A DNA stretch of 64,000 nt from positions 3,242,327 through 3,306,326 of the forward strand of contig VWZX01008936.1 in NCBI GenBank assembly GCA_013399015.1, given 5' to 3'. The notes under the pieces were generated by a model that was not told where the DNA came from, made no database searches, and saw only the letters and a program-made list of their open reading frames with translations. The translations under genes and the position numbers were made by a program. How positions within the stretch are numbered: the stretch's first letter is position 1; each line of letters opens with the position of its first letter. Source of the DNA: Galbula dea. Lineage: Eukaryota > Chordata > Aves > Piciformes > Galbulidae. This document shows, in pieces, positions 27,807 through 42,800 of this stretch.

Positions 27807-27885
27807 CTAGGTATAAGGTTGCTTGCGTTTTGGATCCTGAGCAATGCAGAGAGCAACAGATTCTTCTGTTCTCTTCCAGCAGTAC
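27807..27885 (-). CDS. HAAO: HAAO coding exon 10 (residues 261-286, stop)
   Basis: The acceptor is ttttgccag|G, completing Met261. The exon reads YCWKRTEESVALCIAQDPKR then KQPYT and a TAG stop at 27809-27807. It aligns with the human C-terminus [25 protein letters not shown]. The last residues diverge, as expected at a protein end. Confidence 0.94.
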
Positions 27886-30800
27886 CTGGCAAAACAGAGA
27901 TGGTTCAATGTGCGTAGGTGGGCTCCACACTCTGAAATCAACAACTAAAACATTGATGCTACTTAAAATGTTCAGTAGGGGAAAGCAAACAGGTTCTGTT
28001 CTGAATAAACTCGTTCTCTTTACATATTGGTATATCTTATGATATTTCAGGGAATTACTTCTCGCCATCACTAATACAAACCAATCTTTGTGATATGGTG
28101 GGCAAGAATGTTTATCTACTTTTGGGTGAACTAAGGAAGCAGAGATCTGTTGGATTGGAACAATCACCTCAGTACAGATGATACTGTTATGAAATGAGGA
28201 TCTACAAATTCAATAGTATTTTTCTCATGGTCATCACTTCTTCATTAGCTGTTTCTGTGCCAGTTGCAGAGATGGCCAGAGATCAATCAGTGCATAACAG
28301 TGATGCATATAATAAAGATTGTCTGCTGTAGAGATTTGATAAACACCTTAATGCAGAACTGCACTGGCAGATCTCTGCACATGCATCATGCCATAATGTC
28401 ATGCGATGATAAGAGGTCACCTAGAATGAATGTCTGGCTTTGCTTCCAGAAGATGCTTCTGCCCTGAGTAATAATAGAGGTAATAGAGGCTATTGCAAAT
28501 CCTGCATTCACACGTGCCGTTTCTGTGCCAGCTGATGCCTAGCCTGGTATGGACCAAATACACAGAATTTCTGTTGCAGGAAGATGGGAAATGGCACATG
28601 GAACCACTGCTCATCTCTACTCACATAGACTGGGCACGGACAAGCAGGCTGTCACCAGCAGATAGAGTCAGGAGTTTACCATCCATGGTAACAGTTGATG
28701 TGCCCTCCTGAAGGGAAAAAACAGATAACCAGCTTTTGGTTTTGTATGTCATGTCACTAGCAGAAAGAAAATGCTGCAGGCAAGTATAGAAATCTTTCTC
28801 ACTGAAAGAGCACTTCAAACCTGCTCTGTTTCATGAGGTCTAGCTATATATTCAGCTATCTTTACTGTCTGATACTATTAGCATCAATAAAAACATTCTT
28901 AAATGTTCATTGTTCCCTATCATAAAGCAGCAACTCTTGGGGATAGCCTGCTACCAATTTAACCTAGCAGCCTGCAAGCTGGTACAGCTCTAGAAATTAC
29001 AGACATAAGCTCCTGGAGCACTTCAAGTTCCTTTTCTACTTTTCTGATTCCTAATATGTTCATAAGTCTTGAAAAGCAGTTCACAGGTCAGCAGGGAGCT
29101 GACAGAAATTGCTAATAGCAGTCCATTTACACTGGAATGGAGTTGTCATTATCTTTGTCAAGCAGAGGAGCCAGGTTTTTGCTATCAACAAGGTTTTGAT
29201 TGCATAAACCTCTGTAAGCTGTAGCATAAACAACTGTCTTTCAAGATTAATATGTCTTTAATTAGAATTTGATAGTCCCTGTGAATTTCCACAGAACCAG
29301 AACTGATAAAAATATCTGCCTGCAAGCTAGCCATGCTTGTGTAAATGAAAACAGCCTTTCCTGTTTCTTTTTCCCTTGGGCTGCAAATGTTTCCTAGAAG
29401 CCAGCTGAATGGAAGGTATCTGGATCACCTGCTACTGTGCTTTAGTATAAACAAGTTTTTAGACGGTTTTTATTAGATTATTCTACCTGATTCCTGTTTG
29501 ACTTCAGTATGAGAACAAATACTTCAAGATAGAAGTAATGGGTGGTGCTTTTTTGTCACTTGGAGGCATTCTGATACATTTACAGGATAAAACCCTAGGT
29601 AGAGTATATTAAAATCCTCACCAAATCCTGATGGATAATGTCCTCAACATACAAGATGAGGAAAAAGAGAGACTATTTTTGTGATGGGAGTAGTCTACAG
29701 TTATTTTTCATCATTGTTTAAAGCTGAAGGGTGCTGACTGTTGATCTTTTATATAAGGAAGATAATTTTAATTGCTGGTGCTGGAAGGCTTTATTGTTCA
29801 GTCTGTTCTGAACTGAAAGATGAACTCGTTGGTTAACAAGTCTGAACTGCCACGTACCAGCTGCCATATCCAGATGTCAGAATTATTTTTACTTTTCTCA
29901 GTTGTTCCTGGTCCATAAGCTATAACCTTAAAACAAACAATAACAAAAATGAACAATGTATATAAACCCCCAAACAAACAAAACCCACAAAACAACAGCA
30001 AAAATAGGGATAGGGAGGAAAAGCAATAGATTCATGCCAGTGAGCAAAGTGTATATATCCATCTTCCTACAGCATTTAAAAGATTTTTAGAGGAAAATAT
30101 TCATAGAAGATGGTGTTATTTTTGCAGACATTAACATTCCCATTATGTTCGATGTTCTTATATTAATTCCTACTGATAAAAAGGGAACTGATCACACCTG
30201 TCACTCCTTATGCTCCTCTGCTTCCTCACTTATCTATTCCTTCTGCCTCCTCCCACTCTCAACTTTGCATCTATATCCATCTTGCTTCTGTTCTTGGAAC
30301 AGGAGTTTTTTCCCCATGAACCCTGTGCCCTGTCAAGAGCCTGTTGGAGTAGAAAAGATTGTTTAAAAAGCTGCATACTGGAGCTTATTTTTCTTATCTG
30401 CCCTTTCGGTGTTCTTCCCTGGCAGTGCCACACACTGTCCCTTTGTCAAATGTATTGAGTTTTTCAGAGTGTGACTCAGGTAACCCAGGAGAAAAAACAT
30501 GTTTTGTAAACTGTCATGCATAGAGCACAGAGAGCAAAGGGCGACAGCTTCATTTACTCACAAACTAGACTGTGCTTGACTAGACTGAGAAGTGTAGTGC
30601 TTTAGCCCAGGCTCTCTGATGCTGTACAGTTTTCCTTGTTTCCTCTTTATGTAGATTGAGTGGGAGGGAAATGTGTAATTACACACCTAGATTAGATTTG
30701 TCACCAAGAATGCTGCTCAAATGTATTGGGAAGCTGAACAAGCTTATGAGTAGTATTTGCTGCTGTGTTTGTTTTGGGAAATATGGGGGGGTTGGGAGTG

Positions 30801-33800
30801 TAGCAGGGTGGAGAGAGTGAGCTGTTTTAATCTCAAAGGAAATGAATGGTAGTAAGGTCCAGGTTGATTCTGTGGATGGAAGTATCTGACCTAGGGAGCT
30901 CCTTCCCTAAGCTAGTCAAATCAGTGGACGAAGGGCACTTCTGAAGGGCAGGGCAGACTAAGACTGAGTTGTTCTGTAGGGGTGTGTAACTTTCTCTGCT
31001 GGCTACATATTGTTCCCAGGCCTGGATTCACTCCTTCTGAACAGTAGTAACCTGTTATCTGCATCTTTTTAAAATCACAGAATATCCCAAGCTGGAAGGG
31101 ACCCACAAGGATCATCAAGTCTAGCTCCTGTTTAGGCACAGGACAACCCCAGAGTCATCCCTCTCTTTCAGAGAAATTAGACTTCCATACCTCTGTTTCA
31201 AAGTTTTCTCCAAACATATGCAAGGATTTATTTTGTTTTATTTTGTTGCGATGCTCGTTTAACCAGCCTTGGAAAGAAAATGGCTCCATAACAGAAGTAG
31301 GATTTAGTGGGAAAGGTGTTTCTTTCAGGAGTTCATCTGTAAGCAAGGCAGACGGCTGTCAGTGATGCTTGCTTCCCTTGACCTTTGCAAGCATTCTATT
31401 GTTTACAGTTTGAAGGGTTCAACTCGGATATTATCTAGTTGAAAACTCGGTTGTAACAGCAAACAGTGCTATGGTTGTTATCAGGACTTCTTACTTCAGG
31501 TTGTAACATGCATATATCATTTGTGTCTTTATAAAGTTGCTTCTGTGAAGCTGTTGCCAGACCTGTTATGCATCCACACTTGTTGAAATTGCATTCAAAC
31601 TATGCAATAGACTACCTAGATCTTGCTGACATATTTTTTTTCCACCAGCTTTTGCACTGGTGTGTGATCTCTGCTTCTTTGAGTGACCCCTGACATCTCC
31701 CAAAATAAGTGGAATTAGGCTCACAGAACCGGCTTACTCTACAGCTTTCACATGGTTAGTACTGGCTTTTATAGAACCATGGGTTTGTTTCTCACCACCC
31801 CCATGTTTTTAAATACACTGACCATGGTGGAGCAAAACGGTTATCACAACATTAAATTTAATAAAATGGCTTTTCTGTTGTGTTCCTGAGTTGTGTCTGG
31901 ATTTAATTTCCAGTAATTCTCCTTCATAACTGATTTGATTTAAAATAGCTGGGGAACTGAATGCAGTTTCAGTGTAGCTGGTGAAATTCAAGATTTCTGC
32001 TGTGCATGCTGGTATGAAATATTAGCTTTAGTTATTTTATCAACTCACAGTGAACTGCAGACAGCACAATGATCCTAAGTGGTCCTAACTGCTGTTTATC
32101 AGATAATATTAAACACCAAGTTACCTACATCCACCTCCAGACAATCTAAATGGGATGCTGTCCCTTTCATGGTAGAAACAGGTTTTGCCATTCAGGTTTT
32201 TCTTTTCCATTACATTAAATTAAATGGAACAAGTCAATATGTTTCTGCAAATGATTTCTCAACTGTTGTTTTTTCATGAAATACTGAAAGCAATCTGAAG
32301 ATCTGCAGCAAAAGCAGGGATTGTTTTGAAAGCTTTTTGCCTTCAAGCTTTATTTTAAAAAAGCATCCTATCTTTATATTATTTAACTCAAATATTTAAC
32401 ATGCTTTTATTGGAAAGCAAATTCTTCCAGAGAAATTAAGAAGCACCAGAAGGAAAACAGTCTTTACATTAGATTTATTCTAATCTTGACCTGGAAACAC
32501 TAACAAGATCTAGTCTAAACATTCTGTATTTTATTGTTTGATAGCACTAAAAAGTAGCATTAAGGTAATTGATGATTTGTTTTCACACTGCAATATGTCT
32601 GGTGTTTTTTTTTTCCTTAATTTTTACTAACAAACTTGCTTTGGTGGCATCTAGGAATACTTATATGCTCTGTCCTTAAATTATGGATATGCTCAACTAT
32701 AGCTGTATTGAAAGGTTGCTTTTTGGCTAGGGCAAGATACAAAATAAACACCTAAAATATCATGATATATACTCAGCAGTGGAGAAGAAAGACATTTTAT
32801 CAAAAGGTACTCAGTGCAATTAATATTCCAGTAAATTTTTTAAATATTTTTTTCATTAATAGTAGCAAGCTATTATCTTCTAAAGTAATATGGAGATGAT
32901 AGAGGGTTTTTTTCTGTTATCAGAACGAAACAGGACACTCAAATTTAGAAAAGCCTTTTGGAATACAAGCAAGTTACTCATTGGTAACTGATTACTTTGG
33001 GGGCAGTTGATTCATTTCACTGTTGAGTATAGGTGCAAAAACATCTAACTGGAAATACAGCACTCACTTGGTGTAATCATACATTTCCCTGTGTAATGTA
33101 TTTGGTTTTGTAGCCCTGAGAAGTGGCATGACTGCTAATTTATGACTCGGCCCTCTAATTATTTTTAGGTACATTTTTCTTTGTGTCATTAAATCTGTGC
33201 TGGAAACTACACAAGACTTACTTTTTTCCTAATTGAAATGAAGAAGTTTGAGGAAAGCATTGGAAAATATTTTTGTAGTGCAGAAATACAGCCTTTTCAA
33301 AAGGAGAGATCACCAGTAACAAAACCAGACACAATTGCACGGGTTTGCCATAATTGTCTTTAAAGGCTCTTTGTGATATAGATAGGTCATTAAGACTGAA
33401 ATTATATTGAGAAATACTGACTGCTGTTCCAGTCTTAAAACCAGGAATCTTAGTTTTTGTCTCTGAATCTGCCTCTTATATGACTGTGGGCATTTCATTA
33501 ATCACCTTTGTGTGTAGCCTCTGCTTCTGCAGGAGAGGACTAGGACATCTCATTATAACAAGCACTGAGATCTCACTACATTTGTGAGACAAGTATTTCT
33601 ACAGCATGTGTAAGCTATGACTATTAAATAGCCTTAGAAACACTAGTGAAAATAACAGATTGACTCCATTGGTGAGTTTTCTGTTTCAGATGTTGCTGTC
33701 TGGGGAGCATTTAAGAGCATAAGGAAGAAAGAGGCTACCTTATTAGAGAAGACATACCTACTGTGAAACAGCTCTCAGCTTTACAGCTCTTAAAAATATC

Positions 33801-36800
33801 AGTTTGTTTTTTGTTTTTGGTGGGTTTTTTTACTTAAATCTGACGAGAAAGGAAAGCAACTTTATAGGGCATTTCTTCCTATTCCCCTGATAGGTTTATT
33901 ACATACATTATGTACTAAAGGTCAGTAATGGCTTGGTTCCCATGGTGATTAGAAAAAAGTGTCAAGATGTATCATAGCTTCTGATTGTCAGCTTTATACT
34001 TTAGTTCTACTCTTCTGCAAAAGTACTAACAATATAAAACTAATATTCTTTTTTTCTGCACTGATAATTTGTTATTGACATATAAGCTCTTAGCTCAGAC
34101 TAGTGAGGGATGCTTATTGAAAATCACTGTATTGCACAAGGATAGTAAGTGTGAGGTGACTTTTATTATAGCAGCATCTAGAGGCTTCTTCTGAAATTAT
34201 CTTTCCTCTGCTAGACACTGTATGAGCACACAGTGAGAGACAGTACCTGCCCTGTCTCCCCATTACTCTGCATCCTCTGCAAAGGACCCCCACCAAATCC
34301 AACAGTAAACAAACTGCCAACAGCCAAAAATATCACACAGGTGCCATGCTCAAATTAAGGTAAACACATTTTGCTAGTGCATGTGAAGAGAGAAGTAAGA
34401 ACTTGCAGGTGGAAAAATTTTGGTTTCAAGAAATGTAGAGACTTCTGAGAAGTACGTTTCCTACCCAGTCAAAAAGCCAATGCCAAAAGCTGATTAAACT
34501 GCAGAGCCTTTCAGGCAGGGTTTCTGACTGGCTTACTGTTTCCTAATTACAAGGGCTTGTAAGGTGGCTGTCTCATACATAGGACTCTTCTGTCAACTTT
34601 TCATTTTTGTGACAGTGATTTAGTGAACTATGTTGAAGAAAAGTGATGTTCATGCAAAATCCATCTTTCCCTAATTTAAGGATTTGAGTAAGAACTTTGT
34701 TTCATTATTGATTGAGACATTTTTATAGTGACTATCAAGCTGAGAAACAGGATAGATGTGAGAATAATGTTTCACTAAAACTTTTGTCTCTAATAAAGTA
34801 ATTAATAAAAATCATACTTGAGATAGACTTCTAATTCTGAAATTTTCATTACCTGGATTTGGTTTTCCAGTCTGATATTGTCTTGAATTGAAAAACCTGC
34901 AATAATACACCAGTAAAAAGTCATGTACATGTTCTGTAGTTTAACAAAGACTAGGCAGCAGTACTGACCATTAAGCTGTGTGCTGAGATTGGATGTACCA
35001 GATCCTCAGCTACTATGACATATATTCAATAGGGCTATACCAATTTTATTGACAAAGGGTTTGTCTTAAAGTTCTTCAAAATTCAAGTCATTAAACAATT
35101 TCCTTGTTTGTCTTTAACAACTGTTTAACAAATTGATTAGTTAGTTGATGGCATTCACATGTTTCCTAGAAAGCCACTCTCTACCAAGTTTGCCGTATTC
35201 CTGATTATTCATTAATAATATTGATTAAAAGTGCTTAGATTAAAGGAAGACTGAAAGAAGTCCTAAGGCAGTTTAGTGTTTTACCTAGTTAACTCATCAT
35301 CAATTTATTATTAAATTTTCATTGAATTCTTTTTGCTCTTGGTAGCAGTGTGGCTTTACTTGCTCAAAAAGTATGTTCCAGATAGTTGCAGGGCACCCTG
35401 GATTTTCATTTTTTTTTAATCTGATTTAATGACTGTGAGGTGTACAAGATATGATAAAATGTGTAGGGCAGCAATTAAATTTAAGAAGTCTATGTAGCGT
35501 GCAGCATAAATACAAAATTAACTCTAAGTCACAGACTGCTGAGGATCTACTGGATCATTTTAACTATTGTTTTAAAATTTACACAAAAAAACCCCCTTAC
35601 TCTTGAATTATTGGAATAAGTTGGGTGCCAAGATCTTCACAGTGAAACCATTTTTCAAAGAGGACATTAGTTGATTCTCCAACATAGTATCTGTCAAAAT
35701 AAAACCAATAGTCAATCCTTTTTATTAACTAACTGATCAGGCAGTTTCAGTATTTTCAAGAAAACAGCTATTTGATGTTGTGTAAGAGTGTGTTATTCTC
35801 AAGACTGGTGTACTTTATTCTTAAGAATGGTGATTTAGGGAAGCTTTCTGTTTCCCTGGTTAGCTGACTTGCTGGGTGAGGTGCTCAAACTTCTATGGAG
35901 GGCCTTGTAGTTCTGCTGACCAACCACAGATAAGTCCCCAACTACCTTTAGCAATCTTTCCAGGAAATGGAAATGATTAATTCTGGAAATGATTGGCACC
36001 ATAGTCCCTTGGGACTAGTAACTCTCACTTTGGATTGTAGTTACAGCAAAATAACTGGCCCATAATACTATTGCCAGTAACTGCTGCCATGCAGCTGTGA
36101 GATAAATGCTCACATTTAAGAGTCAGCTTGCTTATTGCTCATGGATGGGCTGTTAAGAAAACAGTGTCTTATGGGGAATGTTGTTTAGCTCACCCATTTG
36201 AAGAGGAACTTAGTGCTTCACTTGCATTATTTTATGCCTTAACAAATAAGTAAATCATGGTGAGATCAACAAGTCAAGGTTACTGTAAGTTGTGAAATGG
36301 CAAATAGAGAATTTACCTACAGATTTAAAGAAGACTGCATGAACTGCCAAGGAAGTGATGCTACAGTACAGTCACTCATATTGTGACAGGCTGCAAATAG
36401 GTCTTAAGTGTCCCTTGGGTTAGTCACTGGCATGTGTGTTTGAAGAAGGAAACAAGACATATAATTATACTGTGCACTTATGTATTCATGTGTCTTGTAT
36501 ATCTATATAAATATTGTCCAGAAACTTTCTAAGAGGTCCCCACCTCCTCATGTTTTGCAAAAACCAGGGTACTCAGAAGAGAGTAATGCTATTAATGCCT
36601 CTAATATGTAAAAAACTGTGCTATGATCATAAATTTTGAACACAGACTCTACAGGGAAGAGAGATATTACAAATGTCTTGGATGAGAAAAGGCTTTGCAG
36701 CTGGGAAAGAATTTGCACCTTAATAGGTGTTAAAGAATCCAACCACACAACTAACGTCAAACATAATTGTTTCTGTGCTTGTTTGCCATAGGATTAAGTT

Positions 36801-39800
36801 TAGCTAGTGCATTTTTCTTATAGTACAAAGCATGTAATCATTACTTAGGAAGAAACACTAGGGCAAGCTACTTCTTCTTCACTTGTACAATAATTGGCAT
36901 CCTGGGGGCTCTGATTTGTGATGGAGGCTTATAGACGCTATAAATAATGTAACAGTAATGTAATATTAGACCTTGAGTCAGCATACTTCAAAGTTTATTA
37001 TGAGTTCCTTTTGTACAGTCTTTCCTGAGGGTGGCTGGGAGTGAAAAAATTTGAGAAGATTAGAGGTTCTGGTTGTAAAACCTCATCTCTCTTAGAAGCA
37101 GATAGAGATAATGTAGGTTCAAAAGCATGGCATGATTGTTCACTTCCAAAACTGCAGATGCCTTTGTTCACGTCAGTGTGGAAGCAAGGGTACTATACCC
37201 TCTAAGTGATTTATTTTCAGGCACCTGATTAGATACTTTCAGTTAAGGGTGTGACTCTGGTCAGTCATATCTGGGTAATATCAAGCCAGCTTTTTAAACT
37301 TGGCTAATGTTTCTGCTGCAACTTGCCACCTTAGACTTACAAATTCTGTATGACCATAGGACAAGGCTTAGTACTGCTCTCACTAGAATACAAAATAAGC
37401 CTCTCATTTCTTTGAAGATGTTGTTCTCATAAGGCAATGAAAGCTAGGCAGAAGTGCATGCAATATAGAGGGGTAACTGTTAAGACAATTTACTTTTGTT
37501 TCCAGCTTCCCACACACTTGCCAGGAAAGCTCTTCATCTTTTTGCTTTCAGTGCTTATAAAGGGATTAATGTTCTGTTTGCTAAATGTTTTTGGCTTGTT
37601 TTGCTGAAGATCTGAGATTTTAAAACTGAAGGCAATAGGAGTAGGCAATGCATAAGTAGATAGCTATAACCACAACATGCACTGAAGACGCTTCAATGTG
37701 TTCCTTGTTTAACTAAAGCAAATGCTGAATTAGATCTCTGCTTATGTGTGTGTAGGTAAATAGATGTGGGGGTAAATTAGTACAAAATTGCCAGGGTGAA
37801 TCTGATAAATTACCAGAAAAGTAAAATACAGTATTGTATTGACATGAGAAATTAGTTTATATTATGAATTCTAACAGGTTAGCCAACAATTTATACTTCA
37901 CCTGAGCCCATCAATTTCTGTCTTTAATCTTTCTCTCTCGATCACAAGACCCACAGTGTTTGCATATCTCTGAGGAGAATGAGGTATCCTAGCAGGGAGG
38001 AGGAACATCTGTTCAAAGAAATGAGAAAGCATCAGTGTCAGGAAGGCTGGTTTTTGTGTTGTCCTTCCTCTGCTGCCCAACCTGCAAAATCCTCTGCTCC
38101 TTGTTCCGCTTTTCCCCTATGTTTTGTTGATCCTGTATTGCTCCTTTATAGCTGCATCCACTTTGGTACCAACAGCCCATCATATAATTGTTTCTTGCTT
38201 TCTCAGTGAATTATGACCATTGACTCTGCAAACAACACTGCCTTTGAGGCAGTCAGGTGCTCTCCTCTTGGTTTGATAATCATTGCTAGACACAGCTGAC
38301 ATGAAAATGTAGCCAGTTATTCATCTGGAATTTATAAATTTATTTCAGTTTCTGAGTAGCAGAAGTGGAAGTAAAAAGCAAGTTTTTTGTCAGCTCAAGA
38401 AAATGTCTAAACTAATTAACCACATGGATCCTTCCGTTACAGTGAGCACCTGTGACTGCATGATGTAAGGAGTGTTATTCTCTCAGAAATAATTAACTAC
38501 AGATTTCTTAGCCAAGTTTGGGCAAGTCACTGCAATTTCTGTCTGCAAAATGGAGCTAATGATACTGCCTCACCAGGACTAGCGTCAATCTTCCAACTAA
38601 GGATACTGTTCACCTTTTCATTAGTGCTTCTGGTACATGCCAAGATCTTGGCTGGATGTACTTCTCCAGTGTGAAGTGTACTGCCAGAATCTCACTGTCT
38701 GTAGGTTTGAAAACACATCTGTTTCTTCACTGAAAATGTCACAATACTGCTAATGAGATCAAGGTGTTGGGTCTAATACATGTCAACATTTTAAATGTTG
38801 CCCCCCAACCCCCATCTAGTAATCCTTTTAAAGACTGAGTGCAGTTCAAGCTTGTGACAATAGTAATGAGTGGCAGTTGTAGCATATCTAATAACTCATC
38901 GTAACACCGAGCAAAATATCTAGTCATGCTCTCACTAAGAGCACTCCAATCTATGCTTTAGCAAGTCCTCTACTATATGGAAAAACTACTGAGTGCAGCT
39001 GGATACATTTTATCCAGAAATTGCTCTTTTAAAGCTGTTCTTTTACTGTGATGCTTGTGAAAGCTTAGCTGTGAGGATTAAAGAAGGCTGAAAATAGCTG
39101 AATATCTGAACTTTATAAGTTCTAGCCGGTTGGCTTAATGGCGCGTTTGGGGGTGGGTGGGAAGTATGTACCTGACAATGTGTAAATGAGATGGATACAC
39201 TGGAATTCACATAGCAGATTCCATGCCCTGCAGGGGATTAAGAACCCATTTCAGTATATTCCTGGCTATCAGAATAGGTAACCCAAACACTCAGATATTT
39301 TTATCTGTTACTGAAGTAATGAAATGCTGAACATAGTGTATTGTAGTTTGCTATTAGTTACATGGAATTTGCTATACTGCATTCAGGGTTTTTTTTTAAT
39401 ACTGATGCCATCTCTTGCTCAGTAGAGATAAAATGATTTTCAAATACTTCACAAAACATTCAGTTAACATGCCTATGTCTAATGATAACAGAAACCCAAG
39501 CCTGTTTTACCTCTCCTTCTCGGATGACAACATCTTTTCGTTTCCCATTTTCAATTATCTTCAAACACATATCTCCTTTAACCTGGTAAAAAAGCTAAAG
39601 GGATATGAAAATAACATTAAGGCAACTACTCCAAACTATTCTGTACTTCACATTCTGTATATAAGGCATGCATGTATGAATACATTCAATCTGTAATTGC
39701 AAATATTTACATATTTTTCTAACAATACATACCTCCAACCTTTGCTTTTGAAAATGTTACTAAATATGTATTATTTTAGTTATCTTCCATACCTTTGACC

Positions 39801-42800
39801 TAGAGGTCTGTAACTGCTTATAGAGCTGTTCTGTGGAATTCCATTGTGCTGTCTTCGCTCCTAGATACAACTTCCTGTAGGTCTGGAACGTCATGGTTCC
39901 TATATCCATTAACTGCACTGTATCTAAAGCTTCCTTTCAGACATAGCAGGGTCTTCATTATTATATTCAATCAAATGTCACTTCTCCAAATAAGCTCCAA
40001 ACATGCATGCACAGGATGTTGGGTGTGGTTTTTCTCATTTTGTAATGGAGCTTTCTCATTTGGGAATAATTGCCTGTTTGGAAGCTGTTCTACGTTATTT
40101 CTGTAGATACCCTTGAAGCCCAGAAACAGCTGCTCCTCTTTCTACTGCATGTGGCAGATGACATTCTAAGTACAGAGCCACTGAACCTATACTTCTGCCT
40201 TCAGTGACCTTTCCACAGTTCTGTTTCTAGAGTAGCTTGGAGGGGGGAGGATCTGAGGTGCTCTGACATAGCCTCATGTTTCATGGCAGAACTGTGCTAT
40301 AATCTGTAAGGATGTCTTTCTTTGACCTGGAATAATGGGCACACTTTTCCTCATTTTGTATAATACAGAGCAATAATACTTCAAAAAGTCAGATTTACTT
40401 TTCTGCCACTCTCTGCTAAACTTCTATATGCTTTCCATGTTCTGTTTGTCATATCTACAAATCAGATTACTTCATGTAATTGCTAGTGCAGCTGAAATTG
40501 CCTGAAAGCTGATTAGAAGGTAGAACTAAAATAAAAATAATTTTATTTATAGTAATTCACTACTATTTTATCAAAGTGGAAAATAAATAGGGGAAAGAAG
40601 AAACAGTTGAAGTATACAAAACCCCCTAACTAAACCTTTTCCAACAATAGAAAAGCTTGAACATCTTTTTTGGATCAAGATTATTTCCAAAAGAGCTCTG
40701 AAATATTAATACATGCCCCTGAAAATTCAGAAAACACCTCTATGAACATAAATGTTAAATATGCTGCCAGAGGAATGAAACAGTTGGGAGAACTGAGGAT
40801 GTACTGGAAAAGAGCTCCCACTGAGAGCTCTTATGTGAGTAAGAAGTTCACCTTGTGCCAGGGACATCACCATGGATGAGAGAAACCTTTTGTCTAGATG
40901 GCCACAGTGCTAGGCTGCTTAACATCTTTACACTCCATTTCCCCATGTGCTTTTCCTGCAATTTCCTTTGGTGTTAGTGAATGATCATATGAAATGCTAC
41001 AGTAGCCCTCATTACAGAGCACATAGGACAGGTCTACCTGCTCATTGTACAACATAAAATGATTTGAGTGGGGAGAGGTTTTATCCTTCATTTCAAGAAA
41101 GACTCATCTAAGACTATAAGATCCTGATGGATTATCACACAGGCCATTGGTAATAGGGTACTGATAATCCTGAAATTGAAAGATCCTTTTTGAAACATTG
41201 AGCATTGGAGTGTTATCTTCCTTATAGTCTTCCTTATAACTACTGAGGGAACTATTACTGAACACATATGTGCACAGGACATGTAGATGAGGGAAGGGAC
41301 AACAGAGGCAAAGTTTTAATCTGCTTGTGACTCTGAATTATGCAGGTAAGCAAACTTTATGGTAATGAAAGACTGGAGAGGGGAAAGGAGCCATCCAGTT
41401 CAGTAGTTGAGCATCACAGCCAGAAGAAAGGGTTCTGAACACTTTTTTAAATTAAAAGAATTTTTTTGCAATGGAAAAGGAGGAATGAGGTGGGCTACAC
41501 ATTCTCAATAAAAGTGTTTTTTCTGTCTGAATTTAAATAGTACCTTTCACTGTAAATTATGGTCTATTCTTCAAAACTTTGCTTTAAAAATGCTTGAGTG
41601 CTTCAGTCATCCATAAATCATCTGATGTAACTGTGATTAATACATGTGGCAGTAATTACTGAATCTACTGCAGTGCTTATATTGTACCTGCACTTTTATC
41701 AAGAACACTGTCAGCTGTTAAATATTAGTGAGTTGCAGCCCATGCCCATTTCAGAAGACATTTTGGCAATGCAGAGTTGGCTTGTTTTCTTGCTGGAATG
41801 TTTGTTTTGGCAGTTTGGTGTTTTTGTGTGTGTGTGTGGTTTGGGTCTAGGTTTTGTTTTTATTTTTTTGGGGGGTGGAGGGGGAGTTGTTTTTTGGGAT
41901 TTTTAATGCTCACTGAGCTTTGCCTTCTGGGCAACTCTAACCTTTTCCTGTCTTCTGGAAAAATCTTGAGGCCTGAGTAAAGAAGTACTCTGTGTGTGTG
42001 GACATGTGCATATGTATATAGACAAATATGTATGCATATATAGATAGACATTAAGTCAGTAGAGCTCATGCCACCTGAAAAGATAAGCTTTCCTACTTGG
42101 TCTGTTTATACTGGGATAATCTGATATCCGTTCTCCACAGCATTACTGAAAACTGAGGAAACGTGCAATGTTTTCACTCTGTTGACATCTTATTAATGGT
42201 GAGGTCTCTTGCTGCATGTTATATATATATTTTTGAAGAAAAGCCTGGAGTTTTACATTGCTGCTGGATAATGGGTCAAAATAGAACATAGAGGTGCAGC
42301 CAGGGGACAGATTTGAAAAATACTTAGACTGCTCTTTAACTTTCCAAACCTGAATGAAAGCTGAAAATGCTGATATTTTTCACAAAGTTCAAAAAATATG
42401 ATTTCAAGCCAATCAAATTGTTTTAAAATTTCAAAGTTACTATTGAAATATAATCTTATGCAATAAAATATCATACCTTTCCAAAGTTTTGTTCCAGTGT
42501 GTTGAAATGAGACATTTTGATGTGTCAGAACACTGCATCTAGTTTCCTGTTGGAAATAAATTATAGCAAAAGAGATCTGATCTCGTGTGCTTGTCCCAAA
42601 GGAAATGCACAGATGGTGCATGGTTCTGGTGAATGATTCTGTTTAAGTCTTTAAACAGATCTAATAAATACAACATCACTGAGCCTGATGTTGCCAATCT
42701 GTAGCTGTAGCTTCAAAAGTAGCTGCATTTTAATCATTACAGATCAATTAAACCAGCAAAAAGTAAACAGCATATAGGTTACCTCTTCTCCTTCTTCAAT

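Noticed and set aside
27775..28167. 130-codon minus frame overlapping HAAO exon 10
   Set aside because: It runs in a different frame from exon 10, whose correct frame gives the conserved WKRTEESVAL segment. This one is a shadow.
28417..28614. 65-codon minus frame directly after HAAO exon 9
   Set aside because: It lies in intron 9. The exon 9 donor and exon 10 acceptor account for the gene, and the frame shows no homology to the HAAO C-terminus.
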